Shown piece after piece: positions 12,596-20,543 of a stretch of 25,031 bases of DNA. The notes below the pieces were generated by a model. It did not search any database. It was not told the DNA's origin and worked only from the letters and a program-made list of their open reading frames with translations. The first letter of the stretch is position 1. Every line of letters starts with the position of its first letter. The position numbers and the translations under genes are program-made. This DNA comes from CAZRVH01 sp964624905 (GTDB lineage Bacteria; Patescibacteriota; Gracilibacteria; Peribacterales; Peribacteraceae), in NCBI GenBank assembly GCA_964624905.1, contig CAZUYK010000015.1:1-25031 (forward strand), written 5' to 3'.

Positions 12596-14791
12596 TTAGC
12601 GTCCGACAGAGCCCACGATTCCGTAAATCGGCACGATGATCGCGAAGGCGATGGTGCCCACGAGCCCTCCGATGAAGAGCAGGATCATCGGCTCCAGCAC
12701 CACCGGCAGTTTCTGAGCCGTTTCGCTTGCTTTCTTGTCGTAGATATCGGCCACCTTCAACATGATATCGGCCAGGGAACCGGACTTCTCGCCCGTGACG
12801 ACCAACTGCTGTACGGACGGGGGCAGTAATTTGTCGCTTCCCTTGATGCTCTGGAAGCTCTTTGAGAAGGAATCGCCGATGGTGATGTGCTCCAGCATGC
12901 GCGTATACAGGTTGCGGTATGCGACGATGGGCGTCACCTCGATGAGCGACTGGACGGACTCGATGACGGGAACGCCGGCCTTCAGGAGACCTCCGAGGAT
13001 GACCCCGAAGCGGGCGATGGTCGCTTCTCGGGCCAGTATCCCGACGCCCGGGATGCGGAACATGATCCACTGAAATACGACTTTCAGGCGCGTCGTCTTG
13101 TTCAGGATGACCATGACAAAGGCGGCGACGAGGAAGCCGGGCACCGCGACGGTGCCGTAATTCGTGAAGAAGTTCGTGAACGCGATCACCGCGCGGGTGA
13201 CGAACGGCAGCGGCACCCCGAGGGAGTACAGCACGCCGATGAGGTTCGGCAGGACGAACCATCCGAGTCCGATGACGAGGATGAACATGATCGTCATCAC
13301 GATGCTCGGGTAGATCATGGCCATCTTCACCTTGCCCTTCAGCTCGTGATCCTTTTCTTCCTGCTGGGCCAGGTATCCCATGTTTTCCGCCAGGCTTCCG
13401 GATTCCTCCCCGATGCGCACGAGGGCGATGGCATGGAGGGAGAAGAAATGGCGGTCATCCATGGCGCGCCAGAACGAACTGCCGTTTTCGACGGATACCA
13501 GGATCTGTTGCAACAGCTTCTTCATGGCCTTGTTGCGGGTTTCCAAGAGGATCGTGCGCAACGCGTCCAGGAGCGGGAGGCCCGCGTTGAGCATCGTCGC
13601 CATGTTCTGGATGAACATCATGCGCTCCTTTCCGAGGCCCATGTAATTCAGCGACGCAATATAGTTGGAGAGAGCACTCGATTTCTTTTGGATGACGATC
13701 TTCGGTACGGGCTTCGCCTCCGCAGGCTTGGCTTCTTCCTTCTTTGTTTCGGCGACCACCGGCTCCTCCCTGCGGATGGCCGCGGGTTCGTCTTTCTTCT
13801 TTTCAAGCGGCGGCAGGATGTGCGCCGTCGACGCGGGGGCGGGCACGGTCGACACGGCCGGCGCCGCGGCATCGGATGCGAAGGATGCGAGCGTGGATGC
13901 GGGTGCGGCGGATGCTTGCGTGACCGGTTTCTGCATATCGGAACGCGTACCGACGGGGTCGTTGACGTTCTTGCTTTGCACGCGCCTCAGGAACGAATCG
14001 TTCGCCATTTCCTCCTTCGTCAGGGGCTTGGCGGCGGGAGCCTCCTTCTGATTTTTCATGAATGAAGGCATCTCCACCGGCTGGAAAAGACGCTCCTTGA
14101 TGAGACCCCATGCATTCCACTTTTTAGACGCGTGGTCGCTCGTATGCAGCTTCACTTTCTGCATCCATCCGTCTTCGTTTTCGATGGCGGCGGTCTTGGC
14201 GGCGATCTCGGCCTTCGTTTCCGCCGCGCCCTTCTCGGGATCGATGATCTTCCCCCTCGGCATATCCGACACTTCGGTTTCGGCAGCGACGGGTTTCGCT
14301 ACCAAGACGGGGGCGGGTTGCGACATCACCTTCGGCTTCTTCATGAAGAAGTGTGGCAAGGTGATGGGGCGGGTGAGGCGGCTCTTGAGAACGCTCCATG
14401 CACCCGGTCCTTTGACCTTCTTTTCCTTGGGCATCAGGATTTTCCCCGGAAGCGAAACGGAGAGGGCGGGGATGGCGGCTTTTGCGAATGCCTCGGGGGC
14501 AGGTGCCGGCTTTGCAGGCTCTTCGGACGTCTCGAGTGCGGGGGCATCCGTTTCAATCGCTTCTTCCTTCTCCATATCCTGCACCCCCTGTTCCGTATCT
14601 TCCTCCTTCGTCGTCGCGTAGATATGCACTTCCTTATGGGACACATCCGTCTTCGCGGTCTTGGCACGCTTATGCGAATAGTGGTAGTGCGTATGCCGGC
14701 GCTTCTTTTTGCCGCCCAAAGACGGCAGCGTCACGGGGCGCTGAAGGAAAGCGAATGCCTTGGACAAGCCGTTATTCAGCGCTTTCTTCAT
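12596..14791 (-). CDS. pilC: Type IV pilus inner-membrane platform protein PilC with long N-terminal extension
   Basis: A 731-aa protein; ordinary PilC/GspF proteins are about 400 aa. The platform itself is residues 373-731, with two T2SSF domains (FIQNMATMLNAGLPLLDALR and IARFGVILGGLLKAGVPVIE, each followed by the GxxF helix pair) and membrane helices around 497-520, 540-570 and near the C-terminus. It anchors the PilB motor and guides pilin assembly. The extra 370 residues are rich in Lys, Glu, Ala and Pro and look disordered. They include a His/Lys/Arg patch (KKKRRHTHYHYSHKRAK) and three copies of one motif at 11-24, 130-150 and 227-245 (pattern W/F-x-x-L/I-x-x-R-x-x-x-P-V/I-x-L/M-P). The first 20 bases overlap the end of pilB. 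Confidence 0.93.
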   Translation of the reverse strand: MKKALNNGLSKAFAFLQRPVTLPSLGGKKKRRHTHYHYSHKRAKTAKTDVSHKEVHIYATTKEEDTEQGVQDMEKEEAIETDAPALETSEEPAKPAPAPEAFAKAAIPALSVSLPGKILMPKEKKVKGPGAWSVLKSRLTRPITLPHFFMKKPKVMSQPAPVLVAKPVAAETEVSDMPRGKIIDPEKGAAETKAEIAAKTAAIENEDGWMQKVKLHTSDHASKKWNAWGLIKERLFQPVEMPSFMKNQKEAPAAKPLTKEEMANDSFLRRVQSKNVNDPVGTRSDMQKPVTQASAAPASTLASFASDAAAPAVSTVPAPASTAHILPPLEKKKDEPAAIRREEPVVAETKKEEAKPAEAKPVPKIVIQKKSSALSNYIASLNYMGLGKERMMFIQNMATMLNAGLPLLDALRTILLETRNKAMKKLLQQILVSVENGSSFWRAMDDRHFFSLHAIALVRIGEESGSLAENMGYLAQQEEKDHELKGKVKMAMIYPSIVMTIMFILVIGLGWFVLPNLIGVLYSLGVPLPFVTRAVIAFTNFFTNYGTVAVPGFLVAAFVMVILNKTTRLKVVFQWIMFRIPGVGILAREATIARFGVILGGLLKAGVPVIESVQSLIEVTPIVAYRNLYTRMLEHITIGDSFSKSFQSIKGSDKLLPPSVQQLVVTGEKSGSLADIMLKVADIYDKKASETAQKLPVVLEPMILLFIGGLVGTIAFAIIVPIYGIVGSVGR

Positions 14792-16583
14792 GGATTTGGG
14801 TAGAGGGACGTTCCGGAGGAGTGGCGACGCGCAGCAGTTCCTCGATGGTCGTGGTGCCGCCGAGCACTTTCTTGAATCCGTCCTCGAAAATGGATTCCAT
14901 ATTCTCTTTGCGGGCTTCCGCCTCGATCTCCGCGCTCGACTTGCGCGCGATGATCAACTTCTCGATTTCCGGGGTGATGACGAGGAGTTCGTGGATGGCG
15001 ATGCGGCCCTGGAATCCGATACCTCCGCATGCCTCGCATCCCTTTCCCTTGTAGAGCAGGATCTGCCCCTTGGTACCGAAGAACTTGTCGGCATTCTTGA
15101 AGAGCTTGCCTGCTTCCTCGGGCGTCACGTTGTACGTGTAGCGGCAGCGCGGGCAGATGCGGCGCACGAGGCGCTGGGCGATGACGACTTCCAGGGTGGA
15201 TGCGAGCAAGAACGGCTCGACGCCCATTTCCAGGAGACGCGGAATGGAGGTGGCCGCGTCGTTGGCGTGGAGGGTCGAGAAGAGGAGGTGTCCCGTAAGC
15301 GCCGCGTTCACGGCGATGGATGCGGTTTCACCGTCGCGGATTTCCCCGACGAGGATGATGTTCGGATCCTGACGCATGAGGGCGCGCAGACCCTGGGCGA
15401 ACGTGAGGTTGGTTTCGGGATTCACCTGGATGTGGTTGATGCCCTGCACCTTGTATTCCACCGGGTCTTCGATGGTACTGATGTTCACGTCCGGGTGGTT
15501 ACGAAGCTTAAGCAACGCGTAGAGCGTCGTCGATTTTCCCGATCCGGTCGGACCGGTGGTAAGGATCATGCCGAAGGGCTTCCTGGAAGCGGCTTCAAGC
15601 TGTTTCCTGTGCTCCTCCGTGAAACCGAGGTCCGCAAGCGTGAGCGAACGGACATACTCGGAAAGGAGACGCATGACGATCTTCTCGCCGTCGACGATCG
15701 GGACGATGGAGACGCGGATGTCCATGGTGCCGCCGTTTCCCGTGTCGTAGCGGATGGCTCCGTCCTGCGCGCAGTGATGTTCGTCGATGTGGAGGTTGGA
15801 CGCGATCTTGATGCGGTTCACGACTCCTTCGTAATACTCGCGGGGAATGCGTCCCGCCTCATGGAGCACGCCGTCCACGCGGAAGCGCACGACGACGATT
15901 TTCTCCTGCGGTTCCATGTGGATGTCGGACGCGCGCAGCTGGATGGCGTCGTTAAAGATTTCCTCCAGGATTTCCGGCGCGACCTTGCGGTTCGCGTCGA
16001 TAATCGTCTGGAAACGCGTGGCAAGGGGCTTCCTGTAATGCACGAAGAATCCCTCGATGGACTTGCGCGACGCGTAGACGAGTTCGATCTTCCCGGCGAA
16101 TTTCGTACGATCCGCCTTCTTGTCTTTGCCACCAAATCCGAAGCGGCCGGCGGCGGCCGACTTGCGCGACGTCTGCTTGTTCTCGTCGCTTTCGCTCTCG
16201 GGGAACAGGGAGATTTCCTGCCCCAGGTTCATGCGGACCGCCTCCTCCAGCAACGCGTTTGTCGGATCGGACGTGGCGACCGTCACCGTCTCGCCCTCCT
16301 TCTTCACCACCACCGCGTTGTAGGTGCGCGCGATGTCTTCCGGAAGCAGCGATACCATCTCCGCGTTCGGCGGATTCTTGTCCACGTCGTAGTACGACAT
16401 GTGGTAGTGCTCGGCGATGGCGCTCTCGTAGAGCTCCTGGCTCATAAGGTCCAATTCGACGAGCGCGTCCTTCAGCGACACGCCGTGGCTTTTGGCCTGC
16501 TCTTCGGCTTTCTTCAAGTCCTCCTCGGAAACGTAACTGAGGTCCAGGAGGATTTTGCCGAGGTCGATATCGGTGAGTGCCAT
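14772..16583 (-). CDS. pilB: Type IV pilus assembly ATPase PilB (GspE/T2SSE family)
   Basis: A 603-aa cytoplasmic hexameric motor that drives pilin polymerisation. The N-terminal MshEN-type domain spans about 5-125, followed by a variable linker. The ATPase has Walker A GPTGSGKS (344-351), Asp box TIEDPVEY (370-377), Walker B IILVGEIRDGET (409-420) and His box STLHAND (436-442). Four cysteines C477, C480, C516 and C519 form the zinc site typical of PilB/GspE and absent from PilT, supporting an extension motor. The length is normal for the family. It follows the receiver gene by 6 bases and overlaps pilC by 20. There is no Shine-Dalgarno sequence before the ATG, so translation probably depends on coupling to the receiver gene. 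Confidence 0.96.
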   Translation of the reverse strand: MALTDIDLGKILLDLSYVSEEDLKKAEEQAKSHGVSLKDALVELDLMSQELYESAIAEHYHMSYYDVDKNPPNAEMVSLLPEDIARTYNAVVVKKEGETVTVATSDPTNALLEEAVRMNLGQEISLFPESESDENKQTSRKSAAAGRFGFGGKDKKADRTKFAGKIELVYASRKSIEGFFVHYRKPLATRFQTIIDANRKVAPEILEEIFNDAIQLRASDIHMEPQEKIVVVRFRVDGVLHEAGRIPREYYEGVVNRIKIASNLHIDEHHCAQDGAIRYDTGNGGTMDIRVSIVPIVDGEKIVMRLLSEYVRSLTLADLGFTEEHRKQLEAASRKPFGMILTTGPTGSGKSTTLYALLKLRNHPDVNISTIEDPVEYKVQGINHIQVNPETNLTFAQGLRALMRQDPNIILVGEIRDGETASIAVNAALTGHLLFSTLHANDAATSIPRLLEMGVEPFLLASTLEVVIAQRLVRRICPRCRYTYNVTPEEAGKLFKNADKFFGTKGQILLYKGKGCEACGGIGFQGRIAIHELLVITPEIEKLIIARKSSAEIEAEARKENMESIFEDGFKKVLGGTTTIEELLRVATPPERPSTQIHEESAE

Positions 16584-16589
16584 AATTTT

Positions 16590-16991
16590 TTAGATGGAAG
16601 ATTTCACGACTTTGACGATGTCCGCGAGGGGGACGTTGGACTTCACAAGGTAATCCTTCGCGCCGAAATCGGCGGCCTTCTTGCGGTCTTCGTCCTGGCC
16701 CAGGTTGCTCAGCACGATGACGACCGGTTTCTTCGCCTGGTCCTTGATGGCTTCCAGGATGGCGAACCCGTCCACTTCCGGAAGGATGAGATCGAGCAGG
16801 ATGAGGTCGTACTTGCCGCTCTTCGCTTCTTCCAAGCCTTCGCGACCGGTCGAGGCGACCTTCGTTTCGTATCCCTCGTGCGTCATTTTCAGTTCCAACG
16901 CATGCGCCAACGGACGCTCGTCCTCGACGATCAGGATTTTCTTCTTTCCGGATGCCTCTGGTGCGGGTGTTTTTTCTGTTTCTTTTGGCAT
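16590..16991 (-). CDS. Stand-alone response regulator receiver (CheY-like)
   Basis: A 133-aa single receiver domain with no output domain, preceded by about 16 flexible residues (MPKETEKTPAPEASGK). It has the acidic pair E23-D24, the phosphoacceptor D67 in LILLDLILPEVDG, S95 in IVLSN and K117 in YLVKS, so it should be phosphorylated normally. It is the first gene of the pilus operon, 6 bases before pilB, and so likely acts on PilB or PilC by protein contact. No kinase is adjacent; the histidine kinase at 5779-7962 is the only candidate in the window. The start at 16991 is chosen because an upstream in-frame start (17045) lies beyond the promoter. Confidence 0.92.
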   Translation of the reverse strand: MPKETEKTPAPEASGKKKILIVEDERPLAHALELKMTHEGYETKVASTGREGLEEAKSGKYDLILLDLILPEVDGFAILEAIKDQAKKPVVIVLSNLGQDEDRKKAADFGAKDYLVKSNVPLADIVKVVKSSI

Positions 16992-17016
16992 GTGGATGCG
17001 GTTTGTATTTCTCCTA

Positions 17017-17025
17017 AGTATAGCA
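17017..17025 (-). promoter_or_regulatory. Extended -10 promoter (TGC-TATACT) of the pilus operon
   Basis: TATACT preceded by TGC on the minus strand, 25 bases from the ATG of the receiver gene. The short leader contains TAGGAGAAAT, but its GGAG is about 20 bases from the ATG, too far for a normal ribosome binding site. Confidence 0.65.
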
Positions 17026-17083
17026 AAAATAGCGATTTTCCGCAAGAGAGTGGTTTAATCGCTTGTATTGGGTGTTTGGGATA

Positions 17084-17518
17084 TTAGAAAAGCAATGACG
17101 GCGTAAACCTATCGAGGTAACCCAGCACGGCGACGCAAAGGCCGATAATTACAAATCTACGCGAAAAAACGACGAGACCCTTCGGTATCTTCTCGTTCGA
17201 GCGGGACAAGACCCATGTGATGATCGATACCCACCACATTCCTTGCAGAAACCACATTCCGTACAAGTAGATCGTCAGTACGAACGAAAGAAGCATCCTC
17301 AACGGAAGGAGGAAAGGCATGTACATCGCATTCATGAGGAAGGTCCGCGGAAAATAACCAAACGGAAAAAAGCTGAACCAGGCGATTGCGCGGCTCCCGC
17401 CCCCGCCAATGGTGATGAATGCCAATACATAAAGAAACACCATCATCAAAGCGGATGCAAAAATGAAGGTTCCCCATGCGACAGCCTTGCTCGGTATTTT
17501 TTTGGACAAGAAAGACAT
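17084..17518 (-). CDS. Hypothetical multi-pass membrane protein, 144 aa
   Basis: I do not recognise a family. The protein is strongly hydrophobic with about four membrane helices: roughly 13-37 (AVAWGTFIFASALMMVFLYVL), 50-85, 88-105 (MWFLQGMWWVSIITWVL) and 121-140 (FVIIGLCVAVLGYL). It is rich in Phe, Trp and Met, with few charges. It lies just upstream of the pilus operon on the same strand, but that operon has its own promoter, so a link is not shown. TAGGAT ends 6 bases before the ATG, with a TTGTAA -35 at 16-base spacing, so the message is probably leaderless. Base composition is lower in GC than the pilus genes. Confidence 0.7.
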   Translation of the reverse strand: MSFLSKKIPSKAVAWGTFIFASALMMVFLYVLAFITIGGGGSRAIAWFSFFPFGYFPRTFLMNAMYMPFLLPLRMLLSFVLTIYLYGMWFLQGMWWVSIITWVLSRSNEKIPKGLVVFSRRFVIIGLCVAVLGYLDRFTPSLLF

Positions 17519-17524
17519 GGGGTA

Positions 17525-17552
17525 ATCCTAGCAAATAGAATCAGTCTTACAA
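17525..17552 (-). promoter_or_regulatory. Promoter of the 144-aa membrane protein
   Basis: On the minus strand, -35 TTGTAA (17547-17552), a 16-base spacer and -10 TAGGAT (17525-17530). The -10 ends 6 bases before the ATG. Confidence 0.55.
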
Positions 17553-17561
17553 TCCGCAACG

Positions 17562-17596
17562 AAAAAACCGCCCGCACCGCAATGGTGCAAGGCGGC
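17562..17596 (-). terminator. Rho-independent terminator after the 188-aa gene
   Basis: On the minus strand CCGCCTTGCACC pairs with GGTGCGGGCGG around an ATTGC loop, followed by six T residues. It lies about 20 bases after the stop codon of the 188-aa gene. Confidence 0.9.
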
Positions 17597-17616
17597 AAAC
17601 CGTCCTTTTCAGGTTC

Positions 17617-18183
17617 TTATTTTTTCGGTTGGGAGAAGGGGCGTTCAGGATGCGCGACGCTTTCTTTCATCTCGGCGATCAGGCCGCCGACCGCGCGGAT
17701 CCGGGAATCGAGGCTCGCGCTGGTTTCGTCGAGCAATCGTACGATCGCATCGGGGACGTCCTGCTTCGCCTTGTCGTGCACGGCCAAGGCCGTGGCGGCG
17801 TCGGCCGCAAGGTCCAAGGCGGAATCCGCATACTGCGACTGCTTGTTGGACTGGATGGTCGCGAGCAGCATGATGAAATGCATGCGCCCCGAGCTTTCAT
17901 AATCGATTGTTTCCGATGCGTGGATCTCGTCGATCCGCTTCTGCGCGGACTCAACGATCTGCAGCATTTGCTTTTGGCCTTCATTGAGCCGCCCGTACTG
18001 AGTGCGAGCGAGCAACTCGATTTCTCTGCATCGGCGCACGTTCTTGGTTTGGACGGAAGACGTACGCTCCTGCGCGAATGTGGGCTGAGTGCCCTCGTGA
18101 AAAACGCACAGGAACTGACCCAACACCATCATGAGAAACAAGGCCATCGCGCACAAAGACAAGGCGAAACGAAAAGGTATCAT
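17617..18183 (-). CDS. Hypothetical exported or membrane-anchored helical protein, 188 aa
   Basis: I do not recognise a family. The N-terminus has a basic start and a hydrophobic segment (about residues 7-28, ALSLCAMALFLMMVLGQFLCVF), a signal peptide or anchor with no clear lipobox. The rest is soluble, charged and predicted helical (for example GQKQMLQIVESAQKRIDEIH and DSALDLAADAATALAVHDKAK), and resembles a coiled helical bundle facing outward. It has its own promoter with a perfect -35, a GGAGG ribosome binding site 10 bases before the ATG, and its own terminator, so it is a single-gene unit between recR and the 144-aa gene. It is unusual here in having a normal leader. Confidence 0.75.
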   Translation of the reverse strand: MIPFRFALSLCAMALFLMMVLGQFLCVFHEGTQPTFAQERTSSVQTKNVRRCREIELLARTQYGRLNEGQKQMLQIVESAQKRIDEIHASETIDYESSGRMHFIMLLATIQSNKQSQYADSALDLAADAATALAVHDKAKQDVPDAIVRLLDETSASLDSRIRAVGGLIAEMKESVAHPERPFSQPKK

Positions 18184-18227
18184 GTTCTACATGCCTCCGT
18201 AACCGGTGATAGAAAAGGACCGTTGGC

Positions 18228-18256
18228 ATTGAACGGCAAATACGGAAGTATGTCAA
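18228..18256 (-). promoter_or_regulatory. Promoter of the 188-aa exported protein
   Basis: On the minus strand, a perfect -35 TTGACA (18251-18256), a 17-base spacer and -10 TTCAAT (18228-18233). The leader is about 40 nt and includes GGAGG near 18194-18198. Confidence 0.65.
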
Positions 18257-18280
18257 CTTTCCTATACATCCCCATGCAAT

Positions 18281-18877
18281 TCACAGACTCCTCCTTCCCG
18301 CCAATGCCTCACGCAGCGTGACCTGATCGGCGAATTCGATGTCCGCCCCCATCGGCAGTCCGTGCGCCAACCTGGTGACGGACGGCACGTGGTTTTTCAC
18401 CTGTTCGCGCAGGTACGTCGCGGTCGCCTCGCCTTCGATATCCGGATCCGTGGCGATGATGATCTCCTTGATATCGCCGACCTTCACGCGCTCGATAAGC
18501 TCGCGCACTTTCAATTGTTCCGGGCCCATGCCGTCGATGGGGGAGAGCACGCCGTGCAATACGTGGTAGAGCCCGCGGTATTTCGTCTTCTCGAACGCGA
18601 CGACTTCCAGCGGCTCCTCCACGACGAGCACCATGGTTCTGTCGCGCGTGTTATCCTCGCACAGATCGCACCGCTCCTTCGTGGTGACCATCTGGCACTC
18701 GCGGCAGTAGCGCAGTTCGTTCTTCAGCTCCAGCAACGATTTTCCCAGCGCCTCGGGGGACGAACGCGAACTCCGCAACAGATGAAACACAAGGCGCTCC
18801 GCACTCTTCGGACCCACTCCCGGGAGTTTCTGGAATTCCTCGATGGCCTTGGTGATTTGCGGCGGAAGCAGCGACAT
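18281..18877 (-). CDS. recR: Recombination mediator RecR
   Basis: A 198-aa protein of the RecFOR pathway, which helps load RecA on gapped DNA. Residues 1-55 contain the helix-hairpin-helix (LPGVGPKSAERLVFHLL), 58-73 the zinc motif C58-x2-C61-x8-C70-x2-C73, and 80-175 the Toprim domain with EE at 87-88 and ATDPDIEGEATA carrying D144 and D146. The ending SVTRLAHGLPMGADIEFADQVTL is the RecR signature. Length is normal. The start at 18877 matches other RecR proteins; 15 extra residues from 18922 would overlap the promoter. No dnaX or YbaB gene is adjacent, unlike in many bacteria. Confidence 0.97.
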   Translation of the reverse strand: MSLLPPQITKAIEEFQKLPGVGPKSAERLVFHLLRSSRSSPEALGKSLLELKNELRYCRECQMVTTKERCDLCEDNTRDRTMVLVVEEPLEVVAFEKTKYRGLYHVLHGVLSPIDGMGPEQLKVRELIERVKVGDIKEIIIATDPDIEGEATATYLREQVKNHVPSVTRLAHGLPMGADIEFADQVTLREALAGRRSL

Positions 18878-18887
18878 GTGGAAAGGG

Positions 18888-18916
18888 AGAATACGCCCAA
18901 AGAACCTATCCGTCAC
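18888..18916 (-). promoter_or_regulatory. Promoter of recR
   Basis: On the minus strand, -35 GTGACG (18911-18916), a 17-base spacer and -10 TATTCT (18888-18893). The -10 ends 10 bases before the ATG, leaving a leader of only a few bases. Confidence 0.55.
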
Positions 18917-18953
18917 GTTCATTGACAGTTATTTTAAATTGTTTTTAAGAGTG

Positions 18954-18959
18954 TATACT
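18954..18959 (+). promoter_or_regulatory. -10 box (TATACT), probable leaderless start of the 359-aa gene
   Basis: TATACT ends 8 bases before the ATG at 18968, in an AT-rich stretch between divergent recR and this gene. The -35 region is AT-rich but has no clear box. Confidence 0.6.
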
Positions 18960-18967
18960 GGATACCC

Positions 18968-20047
18968 ATGAATCGCACCCTGGACCTCCGCGTCTTCCGA
19001 TCCATCACCGGTGATCATGCGACGTTCGACGCATGCCTCTTGAAAGTATACGAAGGCTATACGAACTGGAACCGCTCGACGTTCAAGCAACCCATCCCGC
19101 TGACGGTGGACCACTTCCGAGAGGACCTGCGCCTGCGTTTCCGCGAATTCCTCCGGGGTTGTCCGGGCATGGCGACGCAGGATTTTTCAGACAAGCGCCT
19201 TCTGCTGCCACATCTTGCGGACGCTTATGTGCGCACCTCGGGCCAAAGCCTCCACGCGCGGTTGGATCCGGAGCGCGAAACCGTCCAGGAGATGAATGTG
19301 GCCTTGCGCAGCATCCTCGAATCGCGCCACCTCAACGTCAACCCGGAGGACCACCCGCTGCATGACCATTACAAAGCCAGGCCGGAGAAATTCCAGATCC
19401 TCAAAGAAGGCGAAACCACCTTCGCATACCAAAAGGCGATCGGGGTCACGGAAAAAGACCTGGAGATCGCGCGCATGCTTTTGGGCAATTCAGACGATGA
19501 CCTGCGCGACAAACTCCTGCGCATCCACCCCTTCCTACTGGAAGCGGATACGACCCACTTCCGAACGCAAGCGCAGGAATTACGCCGGAGTATCGAGGCA
19601 TTCGTGAAAGCCAAGGGCCTGCTGACGGCGGAGGACAGGCGCAGGATTGTATCCACAATCATCAATGATTGGGAAGACAACGTCCTTCCCTATGACCTTG
19701 ATGCATTGGAGGAATTGGAACGGGAGATCTCGGCGGAACGCGGCATAGAAAAAATCCTGGATCTTCCACCCCAAGTGATGATCGACCATTGCTTCACACC
19801 GCTTTTGGAAGGCGAAGAGCTTTCCGATGAAGCGAAGGAGAAATTGCTGAAGCGCCGGCCGATCTTCAACCACATCATCATGCACGCAGGCAAAACATTG
19901 GACTTCGAGTTGATGAAAAACCTGGCGGATACGCTCAAAACCTATACCCGTAAAATAAATATCACGTTCGGCGATCTGCCTCACGCGCATCTGCTGATCA
20001 CGGCCTTCGAAATGGAGGAGAAGCTGTTGCTCCAATTCCTGCGCTGA
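18968..20047 (+). CDS. Hypothetical protein, 359 aa, soluble and helical
   Basis: I cannot place this in a family. It has no signal or membrane segment, is highly charged and probably almost all helical. Visible features are an N-terminal region (residues 1-100) with several aromatic residues, a central part with long charged helices (EKDLEIARMLLGNSDDDLRD, AQELRRSIEAFVKAKGLL), and a C-terminal segment KRRPIFNHIIMHAGKTLDFELM and PHAHLLITAFEMEEKLLLQFLR. No Walker, nuclease or kinase motif is evident. It is divergent from recR and ends exactly at the stop codon of convergent smpB. The long, clean frame, a good -10 box and codon use like its neighbours make it a real gene. Confidence 0.8.
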   Translation: MNRTLDLRVFRSITGDHATFDACLLKVYEGYTNWNRSTFKQPIPLTVDHFREDLRLRFREFLRGCPGMATQDFSDKRLLLPHLADAYVRTSGQSLHARLDPERETVQEMNVALRSILESRHLNVNPEDHPLHDHYKARPEKFQILKEGETTFAYQKAIGVTEKDLEIARMLLGNSDDDLRDKLLRIHPFLLEADTTHFRTQAQELRRSIEAFVKAKGLLTAEDRRRIVSTIINDWEDNVLPYDLDALEELEREISAERGIEKILDLPPQVMIDHCFTPLLEGEELSDEAKEKLLKRRPIFNHIIMHAGKTLDFELMKNLADTLKTYTRKINITFGDLPHAHLLITAFEMEEKLLLQFLR

Positions 20048-20485
20048 TCATTCCTGTATACCCTTGCGCAACCTCTTCTCCACGTCGCGCTCCTTGATGA
20101 CGCGGCGCTTGTCGATGTTCTTGCGTCCGCGGCCAAGCCCGAGCAGCAACTTGATGTAGCGGCCGGCGCGCACTTCCAGCGGGACGATGCTGATGCCTTT
20201 TTCATTGGTGGCACCCGAAAGCTTTTCGATTTCTTTTTTGTTCAATAGCAACACGCGGTCGTGGCCCGGTTCGTAGCCGTCGAGACCGGAGGCGAACTTA
20301 TACTTCATGATCTTCAGGTTCTTGATGACGGGCTTTCCCGAAGCGAACGACACGTACGCACCGTTCAGATCCACGTGCCCGTCGCGGCACGCCTTCGCCT
20401 CCTGCCCCGTGAGCATGAGGCCGGCCTCGACCGTTTCGGTGATCTCGTAATCGAAGCGTGCCCGGCGGTTTTGGATCGTTTTCAC
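20048..20485 (-). CDS. smpB: SsrA-binding protein SmpB
   Basis: A 145-aa protein that binds tmRNA and brings it to stalled ribosomes for trans-translation. Recognisable SmpB elements are NRRARFDYEITETVEAGLMLTGQEAKA at the start, VDLNGAYVSF, DRVLLLNKKEIEKL, IVPLEVRAGRYIKLLLGLGRGRKNIDKR and a basic C-terminal tail. Length is slightly short but normal. The start is a GTG with TATACT ending 7 bases upstream, so the message is probably leaderless with a non-ATG start. tmRNA itself is not in the window. The stop codon abuts that of the convergent 359-aa gene. Confidence 0.97.
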   Translation of the reverse strand: MKTIQNRRARFDYEITETVEAGLMLTGQEAKACRDGHVDLNGAYVSFASGKPVIKNLKIMKYKFASGLDGYEPGHDRVLLLNKKEIEKLSGATNEKGISIVPLEVRAGRYIKLLLGLGRGRKNIDKRRVIKERDVEKRLRKGIQE

Positions 20486-20492
20486 GGAACCG

Positions 20493-20498
20493 AGTATA
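20493..20498 (-). promoter_or_regulatory. -10 box (TATACT), probable leaderless start of smpB
   Basis: TATACT on the minus strand ends 7 bases before the GTG start. A weak -35 (TGTAAA, 20516-20521) lies at 17-base spacing. Confidence 0.6.
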
Positions 20499-20543
20499 CG
20501 GCACTTTTGGCCTGCTTTACAGCGAAAAGAATATAATTGACAA

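Noticed and set aside
12887..14065. A 392-aa plus-strand frame
   Set aside because: Antisense to pilC, very rich in Arg, His, Asp and Glu, no motif.
14760..17087. A 775-aa open frame on the plus strand
   Set aside because: It lies antisense to pilB and the receiver, is rich in His, Arg and Asp, has no recognisable motif, and is explained by scarcity of stops opposite GC-rich codons.
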